NCBI GenBank assembly: GCA_948099385.1
Contig: CANUEZ040000107.1
Span: 930,001-994,000, forward strand
Length of the DNA stretch: 64,000 nt
Direction: 5' to 3'
Source of the DNA: Fasciola hepatica
Taxonomy: Eukaryota; Platyhelminthes; Trematoda; Plagiorchiida; Fasciolidae
Positions 1 to 12,298 of the stretch are shown piece after piece. A program made the position numbers and the translations under genes. Within the stretch, counting starts at the first letter, position 1. Every line of letters begins with the position of its first letter. A model generated the notes under the pieces. It searched no databases, was not told where the DNA came from, and was given only the letters and a program-made list of their open reading frames with translations.

Positions 1-970
1 GTTCGTGAAAACCAGGACATTCCGTGCCTCACGAAGCTGCACCATTTTGTAATATCGTTATTCTGTTTCGTGATAGTGTTTCTACGTGCTTCCTCAACAT
101 GATACCACTATTCCTTTCGGTGTTTTGAATGCCTGGCACATACTTAGGCACAACCATTAACAAATATTCTGAAACAATATTTCTTGTTTCTCCTGAATTC
201 TATACGAAGGTTCAGAGATCTGATTACTTCAAACAAAATCGTTATTTTTCCTTAGTAGTCGGTACTACTTAGCCGATTATTTTGTCCAAGGACTCAGCGG
301 AGGTTCAACGGAATCGTCTCGAGTGCATTTTTACATTACCATTACGTGACCTCTTCAAAATCAGTTCAGCAACTCATGTGATTCTGAAATTCATTTATCG
401 TATATAGTCACCCATAACTATTGATACTAACCGGATGTTTCGTACAGTTGAATACAACGCTTATCAGTATATAGCTCCTTAATATTGATTTGCAAGCTGT
501 TTGTCACTTTTGGAAATCTTGAGTACATTAACTTAATGCAACAAACATCTCGGTGTTGGTTTTAAATGCTAACCATGTATCGAGAAGTTATCATTGGTCA
601 AAATAACGACTCAGTTGTGAGTCACTTGTTGGTGCCGTATCTTACGTGGAGCAAAAAAGCGCAACAGTTTCCCATCGATTTCCTGTTGCATATTGTTCAA
701 AGTAGCATTGTACATCTCAACTAACGCTAGCTGCTCTCAGTTAGAGTCAGTGATCATTTATTTCTCAGTTTGATGCAGGATTCTTCTGATTCTCATATGC
801 GAATATCAGTGAGTCACTTCACTGATTTTATGATTTTGCGGCCTCTAGTAAAGCCTGCTTTTGCAATATTTAAAGAGAATGGTTTTGCTATTTGTGTTTG
901 ATATCATCCACTGGATAGGGCTCCCATGTCAACTGTCTATTTCCCCCGTTGATCATTTTACTTCTCCCAG
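1..970. other. Non-coding sequence upstream of first visible exon
   Basis: No exon, repeat or RNA gene could be supported here. The stretch ends in a pyrimidine-rich tract and CAG at 968-970, so it is probably the 3' part of an intron whose upstream exon lies outside the window. Confidence 0.6.
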
Positions 971-1151
971 GGATCCTTTCAACGATTGGAGTTCAATCGC
1001 AGAGAGCGTGAACGGTGCTGCGTCAGTTTTCGCCGAGACATTGCCATCGCCACGCAATTTCTATTTGGTGAATTTATTAAATTGTTTCGGTGTGCTGGGC
1101 GGGTTCAAATTCCTCCGGTGGTTTGGTACACAAAGATGGACCAGCGTGAAT
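971..1151 (+). CDS. USP24: USP24 exon 1 of window (helical scaffold)
   Basis: First exon assigned to the USP24-like deubiquitinase; residues 1-60 of the visible fragment. The acceptor is a pyrimidine tract ending ctcccag; the donor is gtaagt at 1152. The first base completes a split codon, so the preceding exon ends in phase 2. The peptide includes the segment LVNLLNCFGVLGGFKFL, which resembles the 'FG.LGGF' helical repeats of the USP9X/USP24 family N-terminal region. That region is non-catalytic and is thought to act as a scaffold for substrates. The exon end could instead be the GT at 1146, but gtaagt is stronger and gives phase 0, matching the next exon. Confidence 0.75.
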
Positions 1152-2946
1152 GTAAGTCATCCGGTCATCCGTACATGTTTCCTGGTTGATGTTGATTCAT
1201 TCACCCTTTCTGACCCTTATAACTTCATGCCGACTTGGCGAAGCTGTTTTCCCACTCATCTTAATAATTCGTCTTCATGTAAATGCGATTATATCGGCTT
1301 AGAATAAAATCACCGAAAACACTGTTTGCTCACAATTCGTATTCTGAAAACTATGATGGGCTTATTTCGCCATTTGAATGTAAATTACTTCCACTGATTT
1401 CGAGTTCGGATACACTAAAAGTTATCAAAAGAAGTTACAGATAGTTTTCATCACAAGAAAGGTTTTTGTTGTTCACTTGTCTTATAGAAAATGTTCGCTT
1501 TTTTAAGACGAAGGAACTTGACCAGTGCCGGTGGCGATTGTTCGCCTCCAAAAACGAATTTTTTTTGTAGTGTTGACTGTTTGACCAACTTTAACCTGTC
1601 TGAAAAAGTCTACCGTGGCGAATAACTTAATTCCTAACAAGAGAAATGATAGCAATAGTCTCTTCTCATTATTTGGGGCATGAAAGGAATTCAAGAGATC
1701 ATTACTCAATTATCTTTGCTTTGCTGTGTTGCTTCGGTCACATTCACTCTACGAGATTTTGTTTAGTCTTCACCGTAGCGGTTAACGGCTTCTTGTTTCA
1801 GTTCAGTTCACACAACCAATGACCATGCACTGGATGCGGTGGATTTGTTTGCTGTCTTCTAGCGGCAACCTTGGAAGGAAATGATGAAAAATAAAAGACC
1901 ACGAAAGGAATAAGAGAAGAACTACAAATATCGGTATCAAGTGAATAAAGACAGTTTGTGGATACAAGAGCGCCACTGATCACGGCACCTAGTCATATCC
2001 TCCAGTGTATTTAACCGTAGCCTTCTGTTTGCGTATCTTGACTTTATTTTCTCAAAAGTTCATTTTCCTAACAGTGATATGGGTACGCCTCCCTGATGGG
2101 TGTGGCTATACTTCTATGCATTTTTTCTCGTTCTTTGACTACGTAAAGTCTCTGAAGATTTCATTTGTCGGAACGAAAGCAATTGACTGAACCTGACAAC
2201 AGGTATTGTCTAATGACCGAGGTCCAGTAGGCTTCCAAAATTATGCAGTTCTAGCTTGTCTCTTCATCGGCTCCACTACGGGCAGATCCTCCGCTATATA
2301 TTCTTGCTTCAGCGATTGACAAATTTGTGGCTTAAGCTTCTTGTTGTTGATGTTTGTTGTAATCCCATGGTTTACGTTTGTCCGGTAGTACCATAGATTA
2401 TTGAATCAACACGAATTTGTTATTTGCATTTGAGATTTGTATTGAACCACGTCGTGGCCAAGAGTTATTGGTGCTATAGAGTATGGTATTGGATATTGAG
2501 TAAGTCGTTTCGTACCTTTAACGTGATTATCACCATGCTGAGACTAGGTCAAGAAGGCTTTAGTCGTTACAGATGCCATTTATTGTCCTATCCATCACGA
2601 CTCTTTGTTTCCGAATCATTCATGATTTAGGGGATTCTTAACGGATCCTGTGGAGACTGTTGAAAAACCGCATTGTAGTATGTTGTTACGGTCTGGCAAA
2701 CCGACTGTCTTTTACGTGAAATGGAACGCCGGAACAGACTTAGGTTTGGGTTGGGCTAATGATTGAAACATGGGGCTAAGCTATAACGATAAAGTGAGTC
2801 ATGACATCGTGCGCAGAATGAATGTCCAATTCGGTTTGCCTCAATTGTGCCTGTAACTAGTATCAAACTTCCAGAACGCTCACACAATATTTAACCCCCC
2901 TTCTCTCTTCGTCCATCCCTTTCTGGTCGTCTCCGGTTCCCGTCAG
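1152..2946. other. Intron, nothing recognised
   Basis: Bounded by gtaagt and a pyrimidine-rich acceptor ending cgtcag. I see no coding similarity, long repeat or RNA gene in it. Confidence 0.6.
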
Positions 2947-3090
2947 ATGATGACTTCACTGTTAGCTCCATTGGCTGGTTGCGCTGATTACCTAACGGAA
3001 TTCACGCTTCGACGCGAGTTCGGTGTGGTTGTCTTGCAACGGGTTTTGTGGCGTTTATCCAACTTGAACGAAGATGATTTCAAGGATCGG
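2947..3090 (+). CDS. USP24: USP24 exon 2 of window
   Basis: Forty-eight codons, phase 0 at both ends, donor gtgagt at 3091. The peptide contains LLAPLAGCADYLTEF and LNEDDFKDR. I judge these equivalent to the conserved 'ALIQPLGVCAEYL ... VEEKDLKD' stretch of USP24. It forms part of the helical N-terminal scaffold, with no catalytic residues. The phase agrees with both neighbours. Confidence 0.87.
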
Positions 3091-3555
3091 GTGAGTAGTA
3101 CCCGTAGCAGGACATCGCAGTTTTCCGTTTTAGCTCTCCAGCTAGAGTTTCCTAGACTTGATTAATCGATTTTCTGGTCGAGTGATCGTTTTGAGGTTAC
3201 TTGTTTATTTACCATCAAACTTCTGTACTGATTGTGGTTTCAAATAAATTCCTGGTCCACCCCACGATTTTTGGCGCTGGATTTTTTCTCGCCTAACCGA
3301 AAACGAGTGTTCTTGATATCCTTCCTCTAATGTTTTTACTTAGAGTGATTACTTATTAGGTAACTCATCATATTTTTCACCCGTAAGGGTTAAATTGATA
3401 TGGTTTGCCTGATATTGGATTTTTGCTTTAAGGGAAATGAATCAGAAACTAAGATACTAATCCTGTTCTTGTGCGTTTCTTTTGTTGCAACTGAATGCAT
3501 CAAACAGAATATATTGCCGAGAGCCCAAATACTTCTGTTTTCTTTACAAACACAG
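3091..3555. other. Intron, nothing recognised
   Basis: Bounded by gtgagt and acaacacag-like acceptor sequence. No repeat or coding similarity was seen. Confidence 0.6.
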
Positions 3556-4138
3556 GATTCTCGTATCTTTGACGTGATAGGATCTCTCCGAGTTCTTGTG
3601 CATCGGTTAGTCGAGCTAAACATAGCCTATCTATTGGCGCCTTTTCTGGTCTCACATGACGAATCAGGCGACTGTCATGCTTTAACTGTTCGAGAACCTG
3701 ACTGGGAAGCTAAGAGCTTGGCCGCTCTTGCTGAAACGGACGTGACAGAACCTGCCTCATCCACTCCATTGACCGCATCCGTGGCCATTCAGGAGATCGA
3801 TCGTCTTCACTGCACCTTACTACTGGCTGCTCTGTCTCCGCCTCATGGTGCCGCCGGAGCTAGCTTTAACGGACGTATGCTTGCTCTGCGCAACCTAGTG
3901 GAACAGCTTGAAGCAGCTAAGGTTGTCTCAGAAAACGGAGGCAACTATCAGCCACGAAATGATAGCATGGTAACTACACCTATGCGCCGTCGCCCCGTAG
4001 TACATCAGTTTTCTTCGGCCAACCTTCTAGCTTCAGAAAATGCGGCTTTTTTAGCTCGACGGGCCAAACGACGCACAATACGTTTGGATTGTCTGATGAC
4101 TTGGCTGCGTGATCGTGAAGTCATTTTAAAGTCAATGC
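3556..4138 (+). CDS. USP24: USP24 exon 3 of window
   Basis: A 583-nt exon encoding residues 109-302 plus the first base of codon 303. The acceptor ends cacag; the donor is gtgagt at 4139. It encodes long amphipathic helices and then the segment RRTIRLDCLMTWLRDREVIL, which parallels the 'TDRLLDWLVENSVL' helix of USP24. The middle (SLAALAETDVTEPASSTPL) is an Ala/Ser/Thr-rich loop. The reading frame stays open well upstream of the acceptor, so the 5' boundary rests on the splice site and on phase agreement with exon 2. Confidence 0.9.
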
Positions 4139-4355
4139 GTGAGTTTCTGTTCTGTTCCATTTTCAGATCGTGTTCACTTTGGTCTCTTGTTAGTCAACCA
4201 CTTTCTTACAGATGGTCGATCGAGCTGTAGAGAAGTCAAAACATCTTATTCTGTACCACGTTCTGTCTGTTTTTGTATTGATGATATCTAACCTGGTTTG
4301 AGGCCGGTAAAATAATGACATTGCAGAAATAGTTTTGATCCTCATCTTTCCGCAG

Positions 4356-4570
4356 ACAATTTGGACAATACCGCCTACATGACAGCCTTAGGACAACTGT
4401 TCCGACTTTTGGGTGAACGTCTCACGACAGCTGATCTAACTACCGTTTGGCATCGCACAACTAATCAAACCGGAGCGGCTGTGGACAACATTCTCACACT
4501 TTTAACGGATGTTGCATCGACTCGATTTGTTCAGCCCCAGTTAGATCATCTATTCTATCTGGTAGATGCG
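4356..4570 (+). CDS. USP24: USP24 exon 4 of window
   Basis: A 215-nt exon; with the C carried from exon 3 the first codon is CAC (His), and it ends in phase 0 at gtgagt. The peptide includes GQLFRLLGERLTTADLTTVW and FVQPQLDHLFYLVDA. The latter matches the 'QLDHLF' or 'QLNHLF' signature found in USP9X and USP24. It is part of the armadillo/HEAT-like scaffold. The intron before it is only 217 bp. Confidence 0.92.
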
Positions 4571-5069
4571 GTGAGTAATTTCGCGCTGCTAGGCTTTTCT
4601 TTGATTTTTACCGCATTTGAAAACGACATGAAAACCTTGACTCGATTGACTGGGCAGTGTGATCACATGTGTGTTGTAATTCGGACGTTTTGTGTTATTC
4701 AAACCGATTGTATCTCGAGGAAATTACCGACACCCTGATGAGGCATTTAGTAAGAGCAAGCGGGGCAGATCTCAACAAGAACGGCAAAAAAGTCCGACCT
4801 CCTTGCCATAACTATCTTCCGCCAAAGGCTGCGCGACGCTCATCATTCTCCTGTCCTCGCTTGAGGCTCGCAATACTGTAATCGGAAGAAGTTTCAGAAT
4901 ATTCGACTGGTTTCATACCCAACGATAAAAATTAGGTGAAGAATAAGTGAAATCGCTAACGCCAGATTGAAATCTCTCTTTAGTAACTGGATAACTGAAT
5001 AAACCGATATTTATGGGATGGTGGGTCCAATTTTACACTGTGTTCAATTACCTAGAAATGTATGAATCC

Positions 5070-5490
5070 GTTGAAAGAAACAAATTGGTTATTGTGCCGA
5101 TTTATAAGAAAGATAACATCTCCTCGACCACATCTTTATCGTCCGCCGGATGTTCGGGCGCAGGCATCTTCTGTAGGTCCACCGTTCTATCTGTCTTTGA
5201 TTTCAAAGTGGCTTTTGACTTGGTTGAGCCTATCGATTTGTGACACATTCCATGCGTATAAACTGCTGATGTTGATTTCGCACCAATGGCGTACAATCAT
5301 TTGAGTTCACCACGAAGGATGGTGTTAGTCAGGATTTTTCTGTCCTCTGTCCTTTTAAGTTTGTAATTGAGGTAGCTTCAGAGATGACCCTATCCTCGTG
5401 TGAGAGTAGTACCATTGATTTTTGTTCGTGCTAAAAACCCATTTGACCTCGAATGCGCAAATGACCTTGTGCTATTGAATGGAAATCCAA
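5070..5490 (+). mobile_element. RTE-type LINE fossil (RT fragment)
   Basis: Frame-broken fragments read VIVPIYKK, FDFKVAFDLVEPIDL, a stretch like EFTTKDGVSQ and later LECANDLVLLNG. These line up with the better RTE copy at 37262-39420 (VIVPIYKKG, FLDL..SFDSVDRTV, EFTTRSGVRQG, LEYVDNAALS). An internal deletion joins YKK to a degraded segment before the FDFK motif. Non-functional. Confidence 0.7.
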
Positions 5491-6384
5491 TTAATTGACA
5501 GACTTTCCCATATAAACTGACCCACTGTCTAGCATAGGATGCTTTTTGCTCATTCACAAGGAATAAGGTTTCTGTATAATTGTTGAAAATGATAAAATGG
5601 TGAGTTATGCCTCCTCTCAGTCAAGGAATATGTGGTTCATCACAACCGGCTTACATCCAGTAATGAATTCCGCCTAGCTGTACTACCGATTGTGACAGTA
5701 GACACGTCCTTCTAAAATTATGGTGTGTGTTTGCTTCTTTTGCATGTGCACGTAAAAGAAAAAAACAACAGGGAAAAATGACCGGTGACACTGCCACTAA
5801 CTTAATCGAGAAAAACACTTGTTTGGAAAAAAAATTGCTTCGAAGAATGCGATTGTTTTGTCAGTGACTGAAATGTTTGCTTAAAGTAAGTTGATTTTGT
5901 GTTACCCTGGTATTACTTGTGAAAGAGACCCGACAGTCCACTCGAGATGAAACAACTTCACTGGAAAATCAGGCTGTAATAGACTGACTTTGGTTTTGCA
6001 ATGCGCATCAACCATGGTAGCTATCCGCGGTCAGTTACGGTGGAACCAATAGAATCGAATATTGCCTTCAGTCGGTTAAACGCTCTGTCAATTCTCTCGT
6101 TTAGTCTAACTGTCGACGTCAGTCATCGTTCTCCTCCCGGTTGGTGTCTAAGAAATAAAGGTTTTCGCTAACGGATGACACTATTAATATATTGCTCTGA
6201 ACCTAATCCAGTGGTGCAAATACTGCAGCGTACTTAAGAAACTCTTGTTCAACGTATTCTTCCGATGACGCATCGAAAACGCAGCAGTTGTAAGAAGCTT
6301 GGGATGAACCAATCAATAAAAATTTTCATATTCTCATTCCCATTTCGTAATCTTTCCTCCCCCGCGTTTAAGTGTTTGCACCAT

Positions 6385-6387
<3 letters not shown>

Positions 6388-6461
<74 letters not shown>
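6388..6461. repeat. (TA)n microsatellite, about 74 bp
   Basis: Uninterrupted TA dinucleotide run. Open frames of Ile-Tyr repeats across it on both strands are artefacts. Confidence 0.98.
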
Positions 6462-6464
<3 letters not shown>

Positions 6465-6825
6465 TAAATATATATTAGATATGCTATTGCTTTCCATAAC
6501 CGAAACATCCCACAACCGATGTAACCTGTTCTGTTGAGATGACTTTCATCCTTTTCAGTTTGTGTTGTTGTTGACCCCGCTTGCGATGACGAAATCTTCG
6601 ATTATTGTTAACCAGATTTGCTGAATTGCATTTGCTGATAGGTTGTTGAACACGTTTAGAAATTTGGCCATTCACATTCCATTTTGGCCTTCAGTGTTAG
6701 CACGTTATGGCCACATGGCTCTCAGTTGAAGAGTCAATTTCCGTTCTGTATTATTTTGTCATATTTTGAGCAACAATTATTAATACACCATGGTAAATCA
6801 CATGCGTTACCATTGCTAATTTCAG

Positions 6826-7320
6826 AGTTGGATAAATTTAAATCGACAAGCTCAAGCCTTCTTGTCATCCCATAAACGCACCGAAAAACCCAAGGATAGT
6901 GACCTAGTCGAATCGGGGACGGTGACGAGCCTGCGTATAGGTGATGAACCGTCGCATGTAAGGCATGCCCGAGCTCGTCTCCTAAATTTGGTCGGGCGTA
7001 TCGGAACCACGACCAAGGAGCCGTGGAAAGCCGATATGTGTGTCGAGCTATTGTGGTGCATTGTCATTGGGAACTCTGCGCATGGTATAGGCACCCAATC
7101 GTCCGACGTGATTCGTGCCAGTGGAACTACATCACGCATGTCGACTTCTGTGCCTACTTCAGCAAACTCATCCACGCCATGTGCCTATCGTCATCCCGAG
7201 CCAATAGAAGCGGCTCTCGCACAACAACTCGTCATACTGCGAGAATTCCGATGCTCCGGGGTCGATCAACGTCTTCGCGCCATGCGCTGGCTTACCAAGG
7301 CCGTCGAACACGTTAACCAA
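6826..7320 (+). CDS. USP24: USP24 exon 5 of window
   Basis: A 495-nt exon (165 codons, phase 0/0), acceptor tttcag, donor gtgagt. It starts SWINLNRQ and contains ARLLNLVGRIG, CVELLWCIVIG and a C-terminal helix EAALAQQLVILREF...RLRAMRWL. Human USP24 has the same order: 'SW', 'KLLSLIGRIG', 'VLDVLWELAH', then 'ALEEHLTIL'. This exon was one of the clearest reasons for choosing USP24 over USP9X. A Ser/Thr-rich insertion (RASGTTSRMSTSVPTSANSS) lies between the two halves. Confidence 0.94.
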
Positions 7321-7426
7321 GTGAGTCTTTAGGGTCTATCACATTCTGATCCGCCCGTTACGGTACCGAATTTTTCGATTTTTTGACTATCATACCGGAA
7401 CGTTTGCTGAATTATCTATCGTACAT

Positions 7427-7596
7427 TGTCAATACTCAACTCACCGTCGAGAATTCCTGGAATAACTGCACCGCTTTTCATCTGGCTCGTTACTAATCAT
7501 CATCAGTGCATATCCACCAAACTCTAACTGGGCCTTGGACCCAGAGTGAGGGATTGTGAGTCCTGCTCATTTAACCGTTAGGGCATCCAGACTACG
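7427..7596 (-). mobile_element. tRNA-derived SINE, copy C (degraded hammerhead-like core)
   Basis: On the minus strand it shows, in order, a tRNA-like head containing GGACTCACAATC, a degraded B box (GGTCCAAGGCCC), a short spacer, CTGATGA, then GATGAAA, then GGTGCAG, and the tail GACGGTGAGTTGAG. The order and the tail match copies A and B. The hammerhead-like core is badly degraded, with extra bases in the stem-II region. Confidence 0.65.
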
Positions 7597-7757
7597 TTTA
7601 TTTGCTGACCTACGGAAAAACGGAATTTAGTGATGTATTTTCACTTCTTTATCTTATGTTGTTTTTTTGTTGGACAGTGTTGTTGCCTACAATTAATGGG
7701 TGGAGGTGTTCACTAATCTGTTTGTTTTTCAATGAATATTTTTGTTATTTGATGGAT

Positions 7758-8110
7758 AAAATTACCCCGGAGGCACACAATCGGTTTCATGTTCATTGCT
7801 GCTCATTGGTTAGGCGTACTTGATACTCCTCTGCCCGATTGTTTTCATACTTGCACAATGTGTTGATATGTTGATTACAAGGATTTAATTTGGTACTTCA
7901 AAACTCTGAATGGATACTTTTCACCAAAGAGTCCAAAAATGAATCACAACTGTGATTACTGTCAATCATTCGTGGAAATGTTACTGCTCATCCAACGAAC
8001 AACGAAGCTGCATGTGCAGGCACTTATGTTGATATTAAATATTACGGTAATGGGTGGACAAAATTTCCCCAGAAGCACACGACTGGTTTCACAGTTATTA
8101 CTACTCATTG
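7758..8110. repeat. Diverged direct duplication, about 51 bp, 302 bp apart
   Basis: The segment starting aaattaccccggaggcacac (7758) recurs as aaatttccccagaagcacac (8060). Similarity continues into tgctgctcattgg against tactactcattgg. Short upstream similarity (aatgggtgga) suggests that the repeated unit was once longer. Confidence 0.6.
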
Positions 8111-9756
8111 GGTCCGGGACTGAAATCAAGCATGTCGCCAATGCAACCATACAAACTGGGCGAAGAAGGCACAACAGGGTGGGGGAAGGAGTTAGTAAAA
8201 AGAACAAAATGAAATACGAGAGCCATCGGCTTTTTGGCTCAAAGGCTTTCATAATATTGTTCCATTCTGATGTGCGAATCAAAACGGTAGGGCCGAGAAA
8301 AAAAAACGGTGCGTTAGTTGCTTGAGGCTATCTACTGAATCAAGCTTTCAATATTAGATAACGCCGATGGTTTCTCAGATGTACCTGCGTTGCGGAACAA
8401 AAGAGCTAGCCGATAAAGCATGTGTTGAAGTGGCCAGTCTATCTCTTAGTTAGAACATAAAATCAATTTGAACTACAGAATTGTTCGTTCTGGTTTTCCG
8501 AATGGATTCTACGTGACTATAGCAAGTCGGCTAGTGAGTTCCTGTGGTTAGTTGTATCTTCGAATGAACTTTAATCAACACCCACCTCTGATGAAGGTGC
8601 ACTGTTATTCGTTTTTCCCGGTTTCCCACACTGTTATGGATCATTTATCGGGGGGTCGCATTATGCGATATGATAAAAAATAACTGATTAGATAATTACG
8701 GTCACGGTTTTTTGCTGTTATCGCTTTTTGAATGCTATCGTCTGTGAATAACTCGGTTTCAAGGATGGATACGGTTCCACTTCTTTTCTAGAGATTATTG
8801 GTACATGTACTGATTACTTCAGAATTTGTTCAGTGGTAAATGCAAAATCCGGTTCATATAGTGAACTACTTTTCTAATCAGATTTTGTCTCCCGAAAAGT
8901 CGTGACGTTGTATTCCCTGACTCAGAAATACAGGTCATCTGAAATAATTGCATCACATCGTACCAAATATATTATCCCAGTTTGCCATTGCACTTGGGAC
9001 ATTTAAAAGGAACACCGAATCTTCTGTGCAACAAAATGTACCCCAATCTTTCTAGTTTGTAAGCCAACACATGTAAGGGAAAATCACAACAATTCTACGT
9101 GAAACACTCAGGATTGGGGTTTTGGTTATTGGTCGATAAATCATCAGATTGCGTTTGTATGTCAACGTCCTTGTGCTTGTGGGCATCCACGGTGGGAGCT
9201 TAGGCTCCAAAGTATTCATTACTACCAAGCAAAACAGCATCTACCATCAACAGTGTTTTATTCCTAATTATTGAGATTCTGCAGTTACATATCACTCCCA
9301 ACAATTAGAACCATCTGCTTCTGAAAATGTAAAAAAACCTAGCATTTGCTTCCCATTGATACAAAGCCTGATTTTGCTTCAACCAAAAACCCCATGCTTT
9401 CCTCTCTGGTACAGTCAACCGGGAAACGTGCATCTTACGTGGTGGACTCATCTTTCCTCTGTCTTCCGGTGGAATGTCATAGTTGTCCGTTAGCGTTTTA
9501 TCGCGTGCATTCTGTGCTTCCATTCATTGCCATGCGTTAGGGCCATTTACCATATAATCCCCGTGCAAGTTTTGACTCGCCCTTCTTCACTACCTCTGAA
9601 TGAAATTTGCGGAGTTGCAAGTAAAGTATCTCGCGTATTAGAATGCACCGTTTTGTTTAACCAGGAATAATTGTGAAGCTTCACTTTTGGTCGCTAATCA
9701 AGATTCAAGATTCTACAAATCTGATTCACCCAGTCTTTTTTTTCTCCCGGTTTCAG

Positions 9757-9840
9757 AACTCTCTAACATTTTTCATGTTAGCCTACATCAAATCGCTGGT
9801 GGAACTTATTCTGAAGAACTTCGTGGGACGAGCGAAACGT
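9757..9840 (+). CDS. USP24: USP24 exon 6 of window (28-codon exon)
   Basis: Short exon, phase 0 at both ends. It has a very strong acceptor (a long T/C run ending cggtttcag) and donor CGT|GTAAGC. It encodes one helix, residues 540-567 (NSLTFFMLAYIKSLVELILK and following), at the position of the 'WVVPALKQLHEITRSFIK' helix of human USP24. Because the sequence is only loosely similar, the call rests on splice-site quality, phase and position between exons 5 and 7. Confidence 0.75.
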
Positions 9841-9974
9841 GTAAGCGTAGAAAAATGATGACATGCAACGTCTTATATTGTTCGAATAACGGTTTACATT
9901 GTCATTTTTTGTGCGGGGCCAATTTTTGTTAAGTTCTCTTTCTCCATAAAATCTCTGTTATACGATTGTTCAGT

Positions 9975-10040
9975 GGCTTCCGATCGCTGATCTTGGTGGT
10001 TAGATCGCGACCTAAGCGCCAAGCTCAGCGATCAGAAGCC
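9975..10040. repeat. 66-bp near-perfect palindrome (fold-back element)
   Basis: The arms ggcttccgatcgctgatctt and, read backwards, ggcttctgatcgctgagctt pair with five mismatches per 33-nt half. The centre lies near gatcgcga. Part of the same sequence (gatcgctctgagcttggcg) recurs at about 61354-61387, so this looks like the end of a dispersed element. Confidence 0.8.
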
Positions 10041-10104
10041 GTTGAATAGCACCAACCTGAGCTATAATCAACACCAATTTCCGAAAGTATGGATTATACC
10101 CGGT

Positions 10105-10380
10105 GGTGGTCGGGTGCTTTGGAGCGTTGGCTTACTACCTCGGAGGTCCGATGATCGAACCCCTGCCATCATCGGTTACTTTGGCGGTAGACAGTAATTC
10201 ACTATCGTCCGGATCGTTAACACACCTGACCTATTGGGACCTTATGTTCTTCTTCGCCATTCAAATCTCAGGGTCTGATTGCCGGTCATCCCCAATAATC
10301 CAGCGGGCCTTCGTGGCTATGGGCTGATTGCCCCTTCCGCTGCACTCATGCGCGAGCATGTAATAAAATAACGCGGTCTT
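10105..10380 (+). repeat. Possible tRNA-derived repeat
   Basis: Contains a B-box-like GATCGAACCCC with a weaker A-box-like TGGAGCGTTGG about 32 bp upstream, a typical internal pol III spacing. There is no hammerhead-like core, so it is not the same family as copies A-D. Tentative. Confidence 0.3.
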
Positions 10381-12298
10381 TTTTGGATGTTAAGTAGGTA
10401 AATAGTCATGGCTTGTCGGACTGATTGTGGCAGTTTTTCCGCATTTCACTTTCCACCTCTACGGTGCTTTGTTGGACGCTGTTTTCTCGATTCGATTGTG
10501 TACACATGTTGTTTCGACCAACCTGTTGGTTATAATCGATCTCTGTGTCAGCTTATGCACATCTGATAACTTGTTTCAGTTTCACTGGAAGCATGTGGAA
10601 TATTGGTTATGGTAACCCAGAGCCCATTTGTGCACACCTGTTAACGATATAGCGGAGAAACATTTTTTCAAGATCTCCTTAAATCGCCTAAGTTGTTTGT
10701 TTATATTTGACAGCACCAAGCACCGGTGGTATTGCATCCTCCGTGCTCACTACACCGCAACTCCTCGTCGCAACCCCCACCACAGTGAAAACGCAGCGCG
10801 TTGGGAACAATGGCAAAAGTGCATTTTGATAACTAAACAACACGATCTTTGGACCACAAATAGGAAATTCAAAGACATGCGCAGGCCTAACCGGATCGCG
10901 TTCTTTCTGGACTGGTTGATTTACTAGGCTGCTTGCTCACCCGACTGTTTGACTTCGTCCAAATTTGTAGACCTCACACAAATTTCTGGCCATGCCTTGT
11001 AACTGAGCTCAACTGCTGTACTGTGAGAGATCCGTTAGTGGATTCATCCGCCACTGCCGATCGGGTGCTCTTGTTTCAAGCAGGTTTGCACGACTGTCAA
11101 ATAGCACTGTTGAGCATACTGTCCGAACTGTCACAAAAAATATTTGATGGCATGGCCTCCCTCTTCAACAATTTCTTTCAGTGTGTCAAACTTCCTAAAT
11201 AGGGTGTAACCAACGCTGAACTGTCGGTTGAATCACGCGCACCGCAGTCCAAAAGACCACAAATGCCAGATCCTATTCAAGTGCGGTTCTTTTTATAAAA
11301 ATATTAATAAATATACCGGAAATACAAAAAACCCAACGATGACCGCTACGTGTTTCAGTCAGCGAAAAAAATGGCGCAAAACACTTGCAGAGCGAAGCAG
11401 CGGGAACGGTGGGTGGGGAAGGGCCCAGCCCCTGTTCACCCAGTTTCGAACTAATTGACCTGTCGCCTAGGCGGGACATGTACAATTGGGTAACATACTG
11501 GGTTTGTCAACCATGATTGCAGTTGCTTCAAGCTCGGTTCCCTAAAAAGACAAACTAAGATACCTCATTTTCATTTGCGATTTTCAGTCCTCATACTAAA
11601 TATCGACCACTCACAAGTGACCTATATTTTGTAAGGCACCATTGTCTGGGACTGTTTGTGGACTTCATGGTGACAAAATCTTTTGGATGAAGGTTTTTTG
11701 CCTGTTACATATTTATAGAATCGTACTTCGAATTCTCCAACCATTGGTTTGTGATCACCTTTTGTTTATTCGGTGCTTGAAATTTTGAGTAACGTTTACA
11801 ACAGCTTCGGTAATGTCTAGTTTCAAGTTGTTTCTATCGTTTAACGCCGAACACATGGTTATGATGAGTAGTTATATTTCTCATGAGTACGCACGGTTTG
11901 AACGTGTAATGCTGCTTCTTTGTATGAGTTCAGTTGTAGGAAATGCTTTTAATGGCTTCATTGCTGAATATTGTGAATTTTGCATGTCGCTTTTCGTTTA
12001 TGAACGGAACTGCCATATCTGAATCACATAAAATAACGATAACATTTTTAGTTCACTTTAATCTTATAACGATCGAATAGTTTTTCCTCTGAGGGTTTTG
12101 TTGTTGTCGTTGTCCAAAAGACAACGTGTGATTTACGCACAAATTGTGTTGATCATTTGTGACCACTTGGGAGTCATTTTAGAACATTATGGGTATTAGC
12201 CGAATGTTTATCGTTTCTTCGTCACCTCTCTCCGTTTCCCGTTACCATATTTTGCTGTTTGCATCTGGCCACATTCTCGCGACGTACAAACCTAACAG

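Larger units (their letters stand above)
4571..6825. other. Intron with RTE fossil and TA tract
   Basis: Contains a degraded RTE reverse-transcriptase remnant (about 5070-5490) and a long (TA)n tract (6388-6461), listed separately. The rest, about 1.7 kb, shows nothing I can name. Confidence 0.7.
7321..9756. other. Intron with SINE copy C and a small duplication
   Basis: Holds a minus-strand tRNA-derived SINE (about 7427-7596) and a diverged direct duplication (7758-7808 against 8060-8110). Nothing further is recognised to 9756. Confidence 0.65.
9841..12298. other. Intron with fold-back palindrome and tRNA-like repeat
   Basis: Contains a 66-bp palindrome (9975-10040) and a possible tRNA-derived repeat (about 10105-10380). 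The remainder, including a cytosine-rich segment at 10700-10800, gives no supportable feature. Confidence 0.6.

Noticed and set aside
6249..6537. Open frames rich in Ile-Tyr on both strands
   Set aside because: They are read through the (TA)n tract. The same holds at 27628-27893 and 52763-53138.
10713..10790. Possible exon after tttgacag
   Set aside because: It stops or ends in the wrong phase, and the exon at 9757-9840 already fills the conserved position.
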